Shown here: positions 62,310 through 64,000 of the stretch, piece by piece
Layout of the letters: the number at the start of each line of letters is the position of its first letter
Numbering within the stretch: position 1 is the first letter of the stretch
Assembly: GCA_900319635.1 (NCBI GenBank)
Contig: ONPF01000005.1
Location: 1 to 64,000 of the forward strand
Source of the DNA: an uncultured Eubacteriales bacterium
GTDB lineage: Bacteria; Bacillota; Clostridia; Oscillospirales; Oscillospiraceae
DNA length: 64,000 nt
Reading direction: 5' to 3'
Made by a program: the position numbers and the translations under genes
Notes under the pieces: generated by a model
The model's database searches: none
What the model was told of the DNA's origin: nothing
What the model saw: the letters and a program-made list of their open reading frames with translations, nothing else

Positions 62310-63752
62310 TCAAGGCGCCTTTTCGCCGCGAAGGCGGGGGAGCCAGTAGTCCCGGCCGTAGACCAGCGCTTCGGCCAGCAGGCACAGAGGCAGGGCGGCC
62401 AGCACGTCCAGGGCGGAGTGCTGCTTCACAAAGCAGACGGAGACGCAGACCATCACAACGAAGAACGTCAGCGCCAGCTTCCAGCCCCTGGCCAGCTTCC
62501 GATCCTTGAGCCCCACCGAGAGGATGCCCAGGGAATAGGCCACATGCAGCGAGGGGCAGACCCCCGTGGGGGTGTCAAAGGCGTAAATAAAGCCCATCAG
62601 CGCGGTGAGCAGGTTCTCCCGCTGGAAGACCTCCGGCCGCAGATCCTGGCGGCTGGGCCAGAGCACATAGCAGAGCATCGCCACCACCTGGGTCACGATG
62701 ATGAACTTCTGCAGGTGGCGGAAGTTGTCCACATCGCCGAAAAAGGTGTAGAGCAGCGAGCCGAAGACCAGGAAATACCAGCCCACATAGAAGATCAGAA
62801 ACAGCTCGTTGAAGGGGATCAGATCGTCCAGAGCGCAGTGGATGGGCGTGCAGCGCTCCCAGGGGATCAGATTCTCCGTGATGAAGTACATGACGAAGTA
62901 GAAGATCCAGCCGCCCAGGAGCTTCACGTGGGAAAAGCGGGGCTCGTTCAGCCGCCGCAGGGAGAAGCCCCGGTAGTCCACAGGGCCGTGCTTCAGCTTT
63001 TCCGCCTCCTCCGGCCGATTCACCGGATAGTGCCGCCGGGAGACGTTGGGGTAGGGCACCACGGTGTGCAGGGGCTGGGCCTGGGCGATGCGGGTGATCT
63101 CGTCCATGAGCCAGTTGCAGACCCGATCCCGCTCCTCCTCGATGGGAGCCTCGGGCCGGAATTGGATCGCCTCGCCGAAGAACAGGGTCTTCAGCTCCGG
63201 CGCCACATAGAGCGGCACGAAGCGCAGGGCCTGGCCGGTCTTTTTGTAGTAGAGCCGGGCCAGATCCACAAACTTCTCCTGAAAGGCGTGGACGATGTGG
63301 TTGTGCTCGTCATAGCACTCGGGGAAGATGACGATGCGGCAGCCCGCCTGCAGGCGGCGGATGCTCTCCCGGAAGGTGGAGATCAGCCGGGTGTCGTGGT
63401 AGACGGCGATGGTGTGGGAGTTGTTGAAGACCAGCAGCGACAGCGGTACGATCAGATGGCTCAGGAGCTTGAAGAACCAGCGGGTGCCCCTGGGCTTGCC
63501 CGACCAGAAATCCCGGTAGGCGTAGGCCGCCACCTCCTTCCGGTTCATCATCTCCCCGGCGCACCAGATATAGTGGGGCCCGGGCGTATATAATTCCCCC
63601 GCGATGGGGCCGTACATGTGGCTGTGGTTGCCCACGATGATGCAGGGCTCCTCCGGCAGCTTCTCCGCCCCCTCCAGGCGGTACTTGGGGGAAAAAAGCC
63701 AGACAAACCAGCGGACGATCTTGTATAGCAGACTTGTTTTCTTCTCTTCCAT
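62310..63752 (-). CDS. Fusion: PlsC-like acyltransferase domain plus PAP2-type phosphatase domain
   Basis: This 480-residue protein has two parts. Residues ~30-240 resemble 1-acylglycerol-3-phosphate acyltransferases: EPCIIVGNHSHMYGP (41-43 carry the NH), then IVIFPECYDE near 141-150 in place of FPEG. The HX4D motif is incomplete, since the position of the aspartate (48) is glycine. Residues ~270-480 are a six-span membrane domain with PAP2_3 motifs: VCPSLHVAYS (PSLHV at 400-404) and KQHSALDVL (443-451). Together they suggest a phospholipid-remodelling enzyme. Start at MEEKK behind AAAGGAAA. It is downstream of the partial thioesterase gene. Confidence 0.82.
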   Translation of the reverse strand: MEEKKTSLLYKIVRWFVWLFSPKYRLEGAEKLPEEPCIIVGNHSHMYGPIAGELYTPGPHYIWCAGEMMNRKEVAAYAYRDFWSGKPRGTRWFFKLLSHLIVPLSLLVFNNSHTIAVYHDTRLISTFRESIRRLQAGCRIVIFPECYDEHNHIVHAFQEKFVDLARLYYKKTGQALRFVPLYVAPELKTLFFGEAIQFRPEAPIEEERDRVCNWLMDEITRIAQAQPLHTVVPYPNVSRRHYPVNRPEEAEKLKHGPVDYRGFSLRRLNEPRFSHVKLLGGWIFYFVMYFITENLIPWERCTPIHCALDDLIPFNELFLIFYVGWYFLVFGSLLYTFFGDVDNFRHLQKFIIVTQVVAMLCYVLWPSRQDLRPEVFQRENLLTALMGFIYAFDTPTGVCPSLHVAYSLGILSVGLKDRKLARGWKLALTFFVVMVCVSVCFVKQHSALDVLAALPLCLLAEALVYGRDYWLPRLRGEKAP

Positions 63753-63790
63753 TTGTTTTCCTTTGCAGCCCGCGATCGGCGGGCAAATGT

Positions 63791-64000
63791 TCAATCCGTG
63801 TAGAAAAGGGACAGATCCCCCACGCAGCAGAGGCGGCGCTCCGCGTCATAGAGCTCCACCCGCACCAGGCAGGTGCTTTTGCCCGCCTTGACCACGCTGC
63901 CCTCTGCGACCATGCCCGTCCCCGTCAGGGGGCGGAGGTAATGGATCTCGGCGCTCTGGGTCACCATACGGCGCGCCTCGCCCGTGGCGTAGATGGCGGC
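63791..64000 (-). CDS. PaaI-type hotdog thioesterase, C-terminal part (runs off the window)
   Basis: The last 69 residues are visible: TGEARRMVTQSAEIHYLRPL, then a GTGMVAEGSVVKAGKSTCLV strand pair and RLCCVGDLSLFYTD at the end. This matches the hotdog fold of PaaI-like acyl-CoA thioesterases, with the central helix outside the window. It precedes the acyltransferase-PAP2 gene by 38 bases on the same strand, consistent with a lipid-metabolism operon. Confidence 0.75.
   Translation of the reverse strand, partial: AAIYATGEARRMVTQSAEIHYLRPLTGTGMVAEGSVVKAGKSTCLVRVELYDAERRLCCVGDLSLFYTD

Overview
The window is GC-rich, densely packed bacterial DNA. I read it as an anaerobic, spore-forming gut Clostridium of the Oscillospiraceae type. 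The grounds are a SpoIIID sporulation regulator, a SleB-type cell-wall hydrolase, MurT/GatD and MurC of a Gram-positive wall, many lipoproteins, and ferredoxin-based metabolism (NfnAB-like and VorABCD-like enzymes). This placement is inferred from gene content, not from a marker gene. I saw no rRNA, tRNA, CRISPR array, phage module or IS transposase other than two RAYT-type (REP-associated) genes.

Layout. 1-2.8 kb: remnant of a GNAT gene, then an NfnAB-like flavoprotein pair. 2.8-7.1 kb (minus): SleB-like hydrolase, a 43-residue membrane peptide, a PHP phosphoesterase and gatD-murT. 7.4-12.1 kb: a three-repeat secreted protein and a cbiM-cbiQ-cbiO metal transporter. 12.2-16.9 kb: ROK-like sugar kinase, nagA, nagB and an MsmK-type ATPase. 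16.9-22 kb: murC facing the run cca, uracil-DNA glycosylase, DUF2156 protein, GNAT. 22-26.5 kb: two secreted or anchored proteins, a two-component pair, and a RAYT gene broken inside its own REP array. 26.5-31.7 kb: pepF opposite a membrane/phosphodiester glycosidase/Lgt-like operon. 31.7-32.7 kb: REP mosaic. 32.7-36.2 kb: P-loop protein plus a four-subunit 2-oxoacid:ferredoxin oxidoreductase. 36.4-40.6 kb: glycosyltransferase, spoIIID, polysaccharide deacetylase, FRG-domain protein. 40.6-41.6 kb: a second REP mosaic with a 438-bp tandem duplication. 41.6-48.2 kb (minus): AT-richer secreted protein, anti-sigma and ECF sigma, dusB, xth, and a trmB-GNAT fusion. 48.4-54.8 kb: F-type ATP synthase. 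54.9-59.1 kb: sensor kinase, broken gap gene, RAYT gene, AT-rich membrane-protein pair. 59.1-64 kb: REPs, lipoprotein, carbonic anhydrase, a candidate type I toxin-antitoxin locus, an acyltransferase-PAP2 fusion and a partial thioesterase.

Most notable. (i) At 61.87-62.16 kb there are two facing consensus promoters. One drives a 27-residue hydrophobic peptide whose Shine-Dalgarno sits in a GAAA-capped hairpin; the other drives a short antisense RNA ending inside the peptide's 3' end. This is the architecture of a type I toxin-antitoxin system. (ii) The ATP synthase operon has no separate delta gene. Its alpha subunit is fused in one 746-codon frame behind a b-like membrane/coiled-coil segment and a delta-like domain, and epsilon lacks its C-terminal helices. 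(iii) A family of short palindromes shares a GTAGGG edge but differs in core sequence. They are scattered through the window, lie inside the ATP synthase operon, and sit inside both RAYT genes at matching positions; in one RAYT they are translated in frame, and in the other a one-base length difference breaks the frame. (iv) gap appears to have lost about 97 bp, which shifts the frame. This is either a real lesion or an assembly error.
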